Assembly: GCA_964549445.1 (NCBI GenBank)
Contig: CAZJVS010000003.1
Location: forward strand, 124,001 to 188,000
Reading direction: 5' to 3'
DNA: 64,000 nucleotides
Origin: SpSt-539 sp964549445
Lineage (GTDB): Bacteria > Planctomycetota > Phycisphaerae > UBA1845 > UTPLA1
The translations under genes and the position numbers were made by a program. How positions within the stretch are numbered: the stretch's first letter is position 1; the number at the start of each line of letters is the position of its first letter. The notes beneath the pieces were generated by a model, which was not told the origin of the DNA, searched no databases, and saw nothing but the letters and a program-made list of their open reading frames with translations. Shown here piece after piece: positions 1 to 8,188 of the stretch.

Positions 1-896
1 AAGGGCTCGTACGCCGCCGCATCGACAAGGATTCGCTGCACACTGATACAGCTCTGGCCGGCCTGCGCGAATCCGCCGACGGCGCACCGCCTGGCGGCAT
101 CGGCCAGATCGGCATCGCCATGCACAATCGCCGCGGCATTGCCGCCCAACTCCAACACGACGCGCTTCCGGCCGGCTCTGGCCCGCAGCCCCCATCCGAC
201 TTCTGCTGAGCCGGTGAAGCTCAGAACGGCCATCCGCTCGTCCTCCGCCAGCCGCTGCCCGGTGAACGCCCGGCACGGCAGGACAGAGATCGCGTTTGCC
301 GGCCAGCCGGCCGCGACGATCACCCCGCCGAGCATGAGCGCCGACAAGGGCGTTGCCGATGCGGGCTTAACGACAAACGGGCACCCGGCGGCCATCGCCG
401 GTCCGACCTTGTGAGCGACAAGATTGAGCGGAAAGTTGAACGGCGTGATGCAGGCAACCGGGCCGAGCGGGAACCGCCGCCAGACGGCTCGATAGGCCCG
501 CCCGCGCGTCGTCTGATCCAGTGTGTGGTACTCGCCGCCGAGGTCCGACGCGCGGCGAGCCGACTCGGCGAATGTATCGATCGTTCGGGAGACTTCGACC
601 TCCGCGTACTTTCGGGGCTTGCCCGCCTCGGCGATCAGTGTCTCGACAAACTCGCTCCGGCGTACCGCTATTTCATCGGCCGTCGCGCGCAAGATCCTCT
701 CTCGCTCGAATGCCGGCAACTCGCGCGTTGGCACCTCCGCCGCGGCCGCCGCCGCGATGGCCGCCTCGATGTCGGCGGGCTCCGCCCGCGAGACGTGAGC
801 GAACAGTGCTCCATTGAATTTGTTCGCAACCGCGATGTCCGACGATCGTTCGCGCAGCGCGCCGGCCAGCAGCATGGGATGCCTGGAATTGCTCAT
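1..896 (-). CDS. Aldehyde dehydrogenase family protein (3' end cut by window)
   Basis: NAD(P)-dependent oxidation of an aldehyde to an acid; the substrate cannot be told. I translated the reverse strand from ATG 896 to the left edge, about 298 residues. It shows the ALDH landmarks in order: TPFNFP with Asn154, the cofactor-contacting Lys177 in VVKPAS, the FTGS glycine motif near 227-230, the general base Glu249 in LELGGN, and the nucleophile Cys283 in GQSC. A full ALDH is about 480 residues, so roughly 180 C-terminal residues lie outside the window. No strong ribosome site precedes ATG 896; Met8 (position 875) or a non-ATG start slightly upstream are alternatives. It follows the giant TSP3 gene on the same strand after a 61-bp gap, with no evident functional link. 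Confidence 0.88.
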   Translation of the reverse strand, partial: MSNSRHPMLLAGALRERSSDIAVANKFNGALFAHVSRAEPADIEAAIAAAAAAEVPTRELPAFERERILRATADEIAVRRSEFVETLIAEAGKPRKYAEVEVSRTIDTFAESARRASDLGGEYHTLDQTTRGRAYRAVWRRFPLGPVACITPFNFPLNLVAHKVGPAMAAGCPFVVKPASATPLSALMLGGVIVAAGWPANAISVLPCRAFTGQRLAEDERMAVLSFTGSAEVGWGLRARAGRKRVVLELGGNAAAIVHGDADLADAARRCAVGGFAQAGQSCISVQRILVDAAAYEP

Positions 897-957
897 CCCA
901 ACAATTACACCGTTCGGCCGGCTTGCGTTCCAGTATTCGCCCGATCCACCGAACGCA

Positions 958-3900
958 CTACGGCGCCAGCAGACTATCCACGAACAACTGGATGTCGCCG
1001 CCGTCCAGCTTCTGGTCGCCCGTCTTGTCGAAGCGGCAGACCAGCACAGGGTCCTGATCCGAGAGCAAGAGCTGCTGGACGAATAGCGCGATGCTATTCG
1101 GCAGTGGCTCGCACTCGTCGGGCACGGTGTTGCTGTCGCAGTCCTTGCTGGTGCCGGCCGCGATGTCGCAGCTGTCTGGTCGGCTATTCTGGTTGCAGTC
1201 CAGCCCGGCGCCGCTGGTGATGTCGCACGTGTCCGGGATGCCGTTCGAGTCGCAATCGACGGCGCCCGGCTCGCATGCGTCGCCCACGCCGTTGCTGTCG
1301 CAGTCGGCCTGGCTCGGGTTCGACGCATCCGGACAGTTGTCACTGCAGTTTGCCAGGCCGTCGCCGTCGTTGTCGGTGTCGGCTACGCCACAACCGCAAG
1401 CCCCCGGCTGCGTCTTGGCCGGATCGTCGGGACAACCGTCATTGCAATCCGCTGTTCCGTCGCTATCGGTGTCAACGTCGGCCGTGCCGCATCCGCAGAT
1501 TCCCGGAGCGATCTTGACCGGATCGAGCGGACAGCCATCGATGCAGTCGGCGGTGCCGTCGTTGTCGGTGTCTGTATCCGGATTTCCGCAGCCGCACTGA
1601 CCCGGATGGGTCATCGCCGGATCGCTCGGACATCCGTCGTTGCAATCGGCCGTACCGTCGCTGTCAGCATCGCTATCGGGCACGCCGCAGCCGCACTGGC
1701 CCGGCGCAACCTTATTCGCGTCGTTCGGACAACCGTCATTGCAATCGGCTGTGCCGTCGCCGTCCGTGTCGGTCTCAGTGACGCCGCAGCCGCACTGTCC
1801 CGGAGCGATCTTATTCGGATCGTTCGGGCAGCCGTCGTTGCAGTCGAGCACGCCGTCGCTGTCGGTGTCGACATCTTGGGCGTTCGGACAGTTGTCGTGG
1901 CAGTCCGGCACGCCGTCGGTGTCGCTGTCGGCGTCACTCAAGCCGCAGCCGCACGAACCCGGATTGGTCTTGGCCGGATCTTCGGGGCAGCCGTCGTGAC
2001 AATCCGGCGTTCCATCGCCGTCGGTGTCGGTATCGGCCACGCCGCAACCGCACTGTCCCGGTGCGGTCTTGGCCGGATCGTCCGGGCAGCCGTCGTTGCA
2101 GTCGGCAACGCCATCGCTGTCGGTGTCAGTGTCTGCGACGCCGCAGCCGCACTGTCCCGGTGTCGTCTTGCTTGAGTCATCCGGGCACTGGTCGTTGCAG
2201 TCGGCCGTGCCGTCGGTGTCGGAGTCGGTGTCGGCTGCGCCACAACCGCACTGGCCGGGGATCGTCTTCGCCGGATCATCCGGACATGCGTCGTGACAAT
2301 CGAAGACGCCGTCGGAGTCGGTGTCGACATCCGGCGCGCCGGGGCACAGATCGTGGCAATCGGGCACGCCGTCGCTGTCGGAGTCGACGTCCGCCGTCCC
2401 GCAGCCGCACGCACCCGGAGCGATTTTGTTCGGATCATCCGGACATCCATCGGCGCAGTCGGCTGTGCCGTCGGTGTCGGTATCGAAGTCGTCATTTCCG
2501 CAGCCGCACTGGCCCGGCTGCGTCTTATGCGGATCGTCCGGGCAGCCGTCGTGGCAGTCAGGCGTTCCGTCGCTGTCGCTGTCGGTGTCAGCCACGCCGC
2601 AGCCGCACAGGCCCGGCGCCGTCTTCGCTGGATCATCCGGACAGCCGTCGTTGCAGTTCGGCGTTCCGTCGCCGTCGCTGTCGGTATCGGCTGCGCCGCA
2701 ACCGCACGCGCCGGGCCCGACCTTATGCGGATCGTCCGGGCAGCCGTCGTTGCAGTCGGCGGTGCCGTCGTTGTCGCTGTCGGTGTCTGCCGTCCCGCAG
2801 CCGCACTGGCCCGCGGCGAGCTTGTGCGGGTCATCGGGGCAGCCGTCATTGCAGTCGGCTGTGCCGTCGGAATCGGTGTCGGTGTCCGGAGTACCACAAC
2901 CGCACTGTCCGGGCGTTGTCTTGCCCGGATCGTTCGGACATCCATCGCTGCAATCCAGGACGCCGTCGCTGTCTGTATCGACGTCAGGCGCGTTCTCGCA
3001 GTGGTCGAGACAGTCGGGCACGCCGTCCGTGTCTGAATCGGTGTCAGCCGTCCCGCAGCCACACTGTCCCGGCGCGATCTTGTTTGGATCGTTCGGGCAG
3101 CCGTCGTTGCAGTCGGCCGTGCCGTCGGTGTCGCTGTCAGTATCGGGCGCACCGCACCCACACTGTCCCGGAGCGACCTTGTTCGGGTCGTTCGGGCACT
3201 GATCGTGGCAGTCGGCGGTTCCGTCGCTGTCGCTATCCGTGTCGGGCGTACCGCAGCCGCACTGCCCCGGCGCGATCTTGATCGGATCATCGGGGCAGCC
3301 GTCGTTGCAGTCGGCCGTGCCGTCGCTGTCGCTGTCGGTATCCGGATTTCCGCAACCACACTGGCCCGGCGCCGTCTTCGCCGGATCCTCCTGGCACGCG
3401 TCGTGGCAATCGGCCGTTCCGTCGCTGTCGGTGTCGGTGTCCGACGTACCGCAACCGCAGATGCCGGGCGCGATCTTGTCCGCATCACTCGGGCAGCCGT
3501 CATTGCAGTCGGCCGTGCCGTCATTGTCACTGTCGGTGTCCGGCGTGCCGCAGCCGCACTGACCGGGGCCGATCTTCTCCGGGTCGTCCGGGCAGTTGTC
3601 GTGGCAATCGGCGGTTCCGTCGAAGTCACTGTCAATGTCGCTCGCGCCGCAACCGCAGATTCCCGGATCGGTCTTCAGCGGATCGCTCGGGCAACCATCG
3701 ACGCAGTCGGCCGCGCCGTCGCCGTCACCGTCGGTGTCGGGATTTCCGCACCCGCAGACGCCCGGCGCGGTCTTGGCCGGATCGTTCGGGCAGCCGTCAA
3801 TGCAGTCCGCGCTGCCGTCGTTGTCTGAGTCGGTGTCGGGGTTTCCACAGCCGCAGACGCCCGGCAGCGTCTTGCTCGGATCGGCCGGACACGCATCAAC

Positions 3901-6900
3901 ACAGTCGGCCGTGCCGTCGCTGTCGGTGTCCGTGTCGGGGTTTCCGCAGCCGCACTGGCCCGGCGCGGTTTTCGCAGGATCGGTTGGACAGAGATCGTTG
4001 CAGTCGGCGGTGCCGTCACTGTCAGTGTCCGTATCGGCGATTCCGCAGCCACACTGTCCCGGCGCGGTCTTGCCTGCGTCGCTGGGACAGCCGTCACTGC
4101 AATCGAACACACCGTCACTGTCGCTATCGACTTCCGGCGCGCCCGGGCACAGGTCGTTGCAATCCGGCGCGCCGTCGCTGTCGGCGTCGGCATCGCTGAC
4201 GCCGCAACCGCACAGGCCTGGCGCGGTCTTTGCAGGATCGTTCGGGCACTGATCGTTGCAGTCGGCGGTGCCGTCGCTGTCTGTGTCGGTGTCGGGTGTG
4301 CCGCAGCCGCACGCGCCAGCCGCCACCTTGTTCGGATCGTTCGGGCACGCGTCATTGCAGTCCGCCAATCCGTCGCTGTCGCTGTCCGTCTCGGGAACAC
4401 CGCAGCCGCATGCACCCGCGGTCACCTTGTTGGGGTCGTTCGGACAGCCGTCGTTGCAGTCCGGTGTTCCGTCGCTGTCGCTGTCGGTGTCGGCCACGCC
4501 GCAGCCGCACGCGCCCGGCGCAGTCTTGTTGGGGTCGTTCGGACAGCCGTCATTGCAGTCGGCCGTTCCGTCGTTGTCAGAGTCGGTATCGGCGACTCCG
4601 CAGCCGCACTGACCTGGCGCGGTCTTCGCGGGATCGTTCGGGCAGCCGTCCTGGCAATCGAGCACGCCGTCGGTATCGGCGTCAACATCGGGTGAGCCGT
4701 CGCAGTGATCGTTGCAATCCGGTACGCCGTCGCTGTCGGAATCAGTGTCGGCGACGCCGCAACCGCAGATACCCGGATTCACCTTGGTTGGATCGTTCGG
4801 GCAGTTGTCGTGACAATCCGGCGTACCATCGGTGTCGCTGTCGGTTTCGGGTGTTCCGCAGCCGCAGACTCCGGGCGCTGTCTTGGCGGGATCACTCGGG
4901 CAGCCGTCGGCACAGTCCGCGACGCCGTCGGTGTCGGTATCGGTATCCGCCACGCCGCACCCACACACGCCCGGGGCAATCTTGTTCGGGTCGCTGGGGC
5001 AGCCGTCGCTGCAATCGGGTGTGCCGTCGCTGTCGCCGTCCGCATCGCCGACGCCACAGCCACAGGTGCCCGGCGCGGTCTTTGTCGGATCATTCGGACA
5101 TCCATCGACACAGTCGGCCGTGCCGTCGATATCGCTGTCGGTCTCGGGCTGGCCACAACCGCACTGGCCCGGCGCGGTCTTGCTCGGGTCGTTCGGACAG
5201 CCATCACTGCAATCGGCCGCGCCGTCGCTGTCACTGTCAATCGGCGTGAACGTACAGACGCCGCTCACGCAACCGTCGCTCGTGCAGGGATCGTCGTCGT
5301 TGCACGACGCGACCACGGAGACGGGCACAACGGCGCACTCGCTGCTGACGCAGCCGGTCGTCGAGTTTCGGGCGCGCGCGTAGTACGCGGTGTTGGCGAC
5401 GGGGCTGACGTTGATCGATGTTCCTGTGCCAACCGCCGTTCCTCCGCAGCTTACAGTGAACCAATCAATCGTCTCGCCACCACCCACCGAGGCCGAGAGC
5501 GTCGTCGATGATCCGCTGCAGACCGTCGGCGGGTTCGCCTCCGGACTCGCCGGCGTGCCGGGCCGCGTGTTGACGGTCACGGTAACCTGGGCGCATGCCG
5601 TACTGGTGCAGCCGGTTGTCGTGTGCCGCGCTCGCCCGAAATATGTCGTGGTGCTGCTCGGGCTGACGCCGAGCGAGGTGCCGGTTCCGACGAGCGTTCC
5701 CCCACAGCTTCCGGTGTACCAGTCGATGGTCTCGCCCGCCCCCGCTGTCGCCGAGAGGGCCGACGAAGCTCCATTACAAATCGCCGCCGGCGTCGCGGAC
5801 GGGCTGCCGGGCGTGGCGGGCTGCGTGTTGACTGTGACGGAAACCTGCGCGCACGTCGCGCCGGCGCAACCCGTGGTCGTATTTCGCGCTCGCGCGTAGT
5901 ACGTCGTGGTGGATGTCGGGCTGACGCTGATGGATGCGCCGGTGCTGACGGCTGTTCCGCCGCAACTTCCGGTGTACCAGTCGATCGCGTGTCCTGAGGG
6001 AACCGTGGCCGAGAGTGTCGACGAGGCGCCGCTGCAGATGGTCGCGGGGGCTGCGGCGGGGCTCGTCGGCGCGCTCGGAAGCGCGTTGACGGTTACCGAG
6101 ACGCTCGCGCAGGAAGCGCTCACGCAGCCGGTCGTCGTGTTCCGCGCGCGCCCGAAATACGTTGTGGTCGAAGTTGGGCTGACACCGAGCGAAGTTCCGC
6201 TGCCGACCAGCGTGCCTCCGCAGCTTCCGGTGTACCAGTCAATCGTCTGGCCCGCCGGGACATTGGCCGAGAGCGTCGATGTCGCGCCGTTACAAATTGT
6301 CGCGGGTGTCGCCGATGGACTTGTCGGCGCGCTGGGCAGCGAATTGACGGTGACCGTGACGCTCGCGCATGACGAGCTGGTGCAGGGTGGTGTCTCCCAG
6401 CGGGCGTAGTAAGTGGTTGTCGCCGTCGGCGACGCGATGGCGAGCGGCGTGCCGGTTCCGACGGCGGTTCCGCCGCAACTTCCGCTGTACCATTTCAACG
6501 ATCCGCCCGCCCCGCCCGCCGCCGAAAGACTTATGTTGCCGGCATCATCGGCGCAGAAATTATTGCGATCGACCGACGCGGACGTTGGAGCGGTCGCATT
6601 GGCGCAAACAGTGATCGAGTTCGTCAACGTGAAGACATTGCTCGCCGTTCCAGTGCATGTTGAGCTCGAGAATGCAGTGAACGAGACGCTGTAGGTGCCG
6701 GCCGTCGACGGTGCGGTTATCGTGAATGTCTCCGTGTGTGTACCATTTGATGTGTTGTTGGGAGTATCCTCGCATTGGTTCGACGTGATGTTCCAGCGGG
6801 TGCCGTTCCAGTCCGTGTTGGATGTGAGCGTGACCGTCACCGACGCTGTAATGCTTGCGCCCGGAGCGACGGTTACACTCGAACTGCCGTCGAGTGTCGC

Positions 6901-6996
6901 TGCCGTAATAGTTGAGGCGGCCTGCGCGACCGAGGTCAGCGCCAGAAGGGCGAAAACGGGACAACAACAGCGGCGCAATGTCGTCGCACGACACAT
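958..6996 (-). CDS. Giant secreted protein: Ig-like repeats, thrombospondin type 3 array, dockerin-like C-terminus
   Basis: About 2012 residues. A signal peptide (MCRATTLRRCCCPVFALLAL...AQA) is followed by an N-terminal beta domain, five Ig-like repeats of about 85 residues (each with a WYTGSCGGT core and TTYYARAR strand), then about 36 copies of a 33-residue thrombospondin type 3 unit of the form DTDSDGTADCNDGCP...GQCGCG. The tail (from CDSNG motifs to residue 2012) ends with FDKTGDQKLDGGDIQLF, a single dockerin-like calcium loop. The repeats are Asp-rich with about four Cys each, so a rigid, calcium-loaded, disulfide-rich extracellular stalk is inferred. Start: ATG 6996 has GGAGG eight bases upstream; the longer frame from TTG 7014 includes that ribosome site and is unlikely. 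The role is unknown; adhesion or a surface fibre is a guess. Confidence 0.9.
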   Translation of the reverse strand: MCRATTLRRCCCPVFALLALTSVAQAASTITAATLDGSSSVTVAPGASITASVTVTLTSNTDWNGTRWNITSNQCEDTPNNTSNGTHTETFTITAPSTAGTYSVSFTAFSSSTCTGTASNVFTLTNSITVCANATAPTSASVDRNNFCADDAGNISLSAAGGAGGSLKWYSGSCGGTAVGTGTPLAIASPTATTTYYARWETPPCTSSSCASVTVTVNSLPSAPTSPSATPATICNGATSTLSANVPAGQTIDWYTGSCGGTLVGSGTSLGVSPTSTTTYFGRARNTTTGCVSASCASVSVTVNALPSAPTSPAAAPATICSGASSTLSATVPSGHAIDWYTGSCGGTAVSTGASISVSPTSTTTYYARARNTTTGCAGATCAQVSVTVNTQPATPGSPSATPAAICNGASSALSATAGAGETIDWYTGSCGGTLVGTGTSLGVSPSSTTTYFGRARHTTTGCTSTACAQVTVTVNTRPGTPASPEANPPTVCSGSSTTLSASVGGGETIDWFTVSCGGTAVGTGTSINVSPVANTAYYARARNSTTGCVSSECAVVPVSVVASCNDDDPCTSDGCVSGVCTFTPIDSDSDGAADCSDGCPNDPSKTAPGQCGCGQPETDSDIDGTADCVDGCPNDPTKTAPGTCGCGVGDADGDSDGTPDCSDGCPSDPNKIAPGVCGCGVADTDTDTDGVADCADGCPSDPAKTAPGVCGCGTPETDSDTDGTPDCHDNCPNDPTKVNPGICGCGVADTDSDSDGVPDCNDHCDGSPDVDADTDGVLDCQDGCPNDPAKTAPGQCGCGVADTDSDNDGTADCNDGCPNDPNKTAPGACGCGVADTDSDSDGTPDCNDGCPNDPNKVTAGACGCGVPETDSDSDGLADCNDACPNDPNKVAAGACGCGTPDTDTDSDGTADCNDQCPNDPAKTAPGLCGCGVSDADADSDGAPDCNDLCPGAPEVDSDSDGVFDCSDGCPSDAGKTAPGQCGCGIADTDTDSDGTADCNDLCPTDPAKTAPGQCGCGNPDTDTDSDGTADCVDACPADPSKTLPGVCGCGNPDTDSDNDGSADCIDGCPNDPAKTAPGVCGCGNPDTDGDGDGAADCVDGCPSDPLKTDPGICGCGASDIDSDFDGTADCHDNCPDDPEKIGPGQCGCGTPDTDSDNDGTADCNDGCPSDADKIAPGICGCGTSDTDTDSDGTADCHDACQEDPAKTAPGQCGCGNPDTDSDSDGTADCNDGCPDDPIKIAPGQCGCGTPDTDSDSDGTADCHDQCPNDPNKVAPGQCGCGAPDTDSDTDGTADCNDGCPNDPNKIAPGQCGCGTADTDSDTDGVPDCLDHCENAPDVDTDSDGVLDCSDGCPNDPGKTTPGQCGCGTPDTDTDSDGTADCNDGCPDDPHKLAAGQCGCGTADTDSDNDGTADCNDGCPDDPHKVGPGACGCGAADTDSDGDGTPNCNDGCPDDPAKTAPGLCGCGVADTDSDSDGTPDCHDGCPDDPHKTQPGQCGCGNDDFDTDTDGTADCADGCPDDPNKIAPGACGCGTADVDSDSDGVPDCHDLCPGAPDVDTDSDGVFDCHDACPDDPAKTIPGQCGCGAADTDSDTDGTADCNDQCPDDSSKTTPGQCGCGVADTDTDSDGVADCNDGCPDDPAKTAPGQCGCGVADTDTDGDGTPDCHDGCPEDPAKTNPGSCGCGLSDADSDTDGVPDCHDNCPNAQDVDTDSDGVLDCNDGCPNDPNKIAPGQCGCGVTETDTDGDGTADCNDGCPNDANKVAPGQCGCGVPDSDADSDGTADCNDGCPSDPAMTHPGQCGCGNPDTDTDNDGTADCIDGCPLDPVKIAPGICGCGTADVDTDSDGTADCNDGCPDDPAKTQPGACGCGVADTDNDGDGLANCSDNCPDASNPSQADCDSNGVGDACEPGAVDCDSNGIPDTCDITSGAGLDCNQNSRPDSCDIAAGTSKDCDSNTVPDECEPLPNSIALFVQQLLLSDQDPVLVCRFDKTGDQKLDGGDIQLFVDSLLAP
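1325..5240 (-). repeat. Tandem 99-bp thrombospondin type 3 repeat array
   Basis: About 36 tandem 99-bp units (33 residues) inside the giant gene, counted by the CGCG tetrapeptide that closes each unit. Five shorter Asp-rich units of the form DLCPGAPDVDTDSDGVFDC, without CGCG, interrupt the series near 4690, 4130, 2980, 2330 and 1875. Copies differ at synonymous and conservative positions, so this is an old, diverged array rather than a recent expansion. Boundaries are approximate. Confidence 0.9.
5310..6700 (-). repeat. Five tandem Ig-like domain repeats
   Basis: Within the giant gene, five units of about 250 bp each encode a beta-sandwich repeat with a conserved ATICNGAS-type start, a WYTGSCGGT core and a TTYYARARNTTTGC end. 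They resemble the Ig-like repeats found in large bacterial surface proteins of the Ig_CHU type (family assignment from memory of the motif, not a search). The first copy (NNFCADDAG start) is the most diverged. Boundaries are approximate. Confidence 0.75.
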
Positions 6997-7368
6997 CGGA
7001 CTGCCTCCAGTCAATCGCGGCTCGGCTGCGGCCGCTTATCGAAATCGCGAAACAAACCCCAAACGAGCGCGGGCAAGCACGTCCGGCCGCCCCGCTTCCC
7101 CCAATGGATGCAACGAGTCCTGCGAAGAACTCACGCCCGGATAGCGTACGTTACGCCGTCCAATTAGAAAGTCGGTCAATCGGGTGAGTCGCTCGAATTA
7201 TTGAAAGGAAGGCGACCGCCGAGCGTGCGATAATGTTGCACCGGGCCGCGGTATCCGTAAAAACAGCCAATAGAAACCGCGGAGCGGCGTCGATCCGCCA
7301 AATATCCTCGCGGTACTCAACAATTCCACCTACGATGCCGCCAACCGGCATGACTTGGAGGCCCGCTA
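6997..7368. other. Divergent intergenic region between giant TSP3 gene and small membrane gene
   Basis: About 370 bp with no convincing gene. It must carry the promoters of the two divergent genes. It is less GC-rich around 7160-7320. A GATAAT hexamer lies near 7228 and a TTGAAA near 7200, but they are 22 bases apart, too far for a standard sigma-70 pair, so no promoter is called. A 75-codon open frame on the minus strand (7151-7378) has no family resemblance and no ribosome site, and overlaps the GGAGG and start of the downstream gene. Confidence 0.5.
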
Positions 7369-7590
7369 ATGTTCGCAATGCTCGGCGAAGTTGTTTGGGA
7401 CAGCCAGACCATCACCATGGGGCTTATCTTTGGCCTGCCAATCGTCGCCGTGCTTGCCACCGCATGGTACAAGGTGAATAAGGTTCGCTCCGATAACGAC
7501 CTCAAGCGCTCCATGGTCGAGCGCGGCATGTCGGTTGACGAGATCGAGCGCGTGTTGGGGGCGGCGGGCGAAAAGGAAGAAGCGGACTGA
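7369..7590 (+). CDS. Small single-pass membrane protein, PspB-like in layout
   Basis: A 73-residue protein. A hydrophobic segment at about residues 15-33 (TMGLIFGLPIVAVLATAWY) is followed by a charged, probably helical tail (residues 36-73) with SDNDLKRSMVERGMSVDEIERVL. The plan of one N-terminal membrane helix plus a short charged helix ending in an MS-x-E-IERVL motif is like phage-shock protein B and other small planctomycete membrane proteins, but no psp partner is nearby, so function is not assigned. TTGGAGG lies eight bases before the ATG, which fixes the start. It converges on the thioredoxin-like gene, whose stop is 9 bp away. Confidence 0.7.
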   Translation: MFAMLGEVVWDSQTITMGLIFGLPIVAVLATAWYKVNKVRSDNDLKRSMVERGMSVDEIERVLGAAGEKEEAD

Positions 7591-7599
7591 CGCCGCAGA

Positions 7600-8178
7600 T
7601 TATTTCTGTGCCGGCGCCGACGTCGCTGTCGGCCGACCGGCCTTGACCGACAGATACTTTGCGATTGTCTTTGCCAGGTTTTCCTTGCGCAGTGCACCCC
7701 CCTGCGCGACGATGACCCCCGTATCGGCGTCGACAAGGTACGCCGCGGGGATAATGTTTGCCCCGTACTTCAACGAGTAATCCGGGGCCCCGTCGTAGAC
7801 CTGCTCCCAGGTCATACCGTTGTCGGCGACGGCCTTCTGGACCAGTTCCGGCCCGCGGTTTCGGTTTGCGTCCGTCGCGAGCCCGATGATCTCCAGGCCC
7901 TGCGGCTGGAATCGTGCGTAGGCGTCTTTCCAATAGGGTATTTCCCGCTTGCATACGGGGCACCACGATGCCCAGAACGTGACTAACACGAGCTTGCCTC
8001 TGTAGGCATCCGGGAAGTTGATCCCCGCGCCGGATAAGGCCGGCGCGTAGATTGGAATCGCATGCTTCTGCGCCGGCCGGCTCGTCACGGCTGGCCGCGA
8101 CGTCGGCGTTGCATCACCGGCGATTGCCGCGGCGGCGACCCCAACGATGACCGAGATCGACAAGAACATTCGACTCAT
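7600..8178 (-). CDS. TlpA/ResA-like exported thiol-disulfide oxidoreductase
   Basis: 192 residues. An N-terminal signal sequence (cleavage likely after AIAG near residue 20) and a Thr/Pro/Ser-rich linker precede a thioredoxin fold with LVTFWASWCPVC, giving redox Cys73 and Cys76, and a cis-Pro in NIIPAAYLVD. This matches the TlpA/ResA/redoxin group, which reduces or exchanges disulfides outside the cytoplasm. The tail repeats a Thr-Ser-Ala-Pro low-complexity motif. AGGAGC precedes ATG 8178. It starts 10 bp after the subtilase stop on the same strand, so the two are probably co-transcribed; the oxidoreductase may service that exported protease or other Cys-rich exported proteins. The true partner is unknown. 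Confidence 0.88.
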   Translation of the reverse strand: MSRMFLSISVIVGVAAAAIAGDATPTSRPAVTSRPAQKHAIPIYAPALSGAGINFPDAYRGKLVLVTFWASWCPVCKREIPYWKDAYARFQPQGLEIIGLATDANRNRGPELVQKAVADNGMTWEQVYDGAPDYSLKYGANIIPAAYLVDADTGVIVAQGGALRKENLAKTIAKYLSVKAGRPTATSAPAQK

Positions 8179-8188
8179 GATCTTGCTC

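Noticed and set aside
1325..5240. Regular repeats that might suggest a CRISPR or satellite array
   Set aside because: The units translate in one frame as TSP3 domains, have no spacers, and differ mostly at synonymous sites.
1091..5249. Long plus-strand open frames antisense to the TSP3 array (up to about 400 codons)
   Set aside because: They follow the 99-bp period of the coding strand and give low-complexity Arg/Ser/Pro proteins with no family or ribosome site. They arise because the repeat has no stops in several frames.
7151..7378. 75-codon minus-strand frame in the divergent intergenic region
   Set aside because: No ribosome site or family, and it covers the ribosome site and start of the plus-strand membrane gene.
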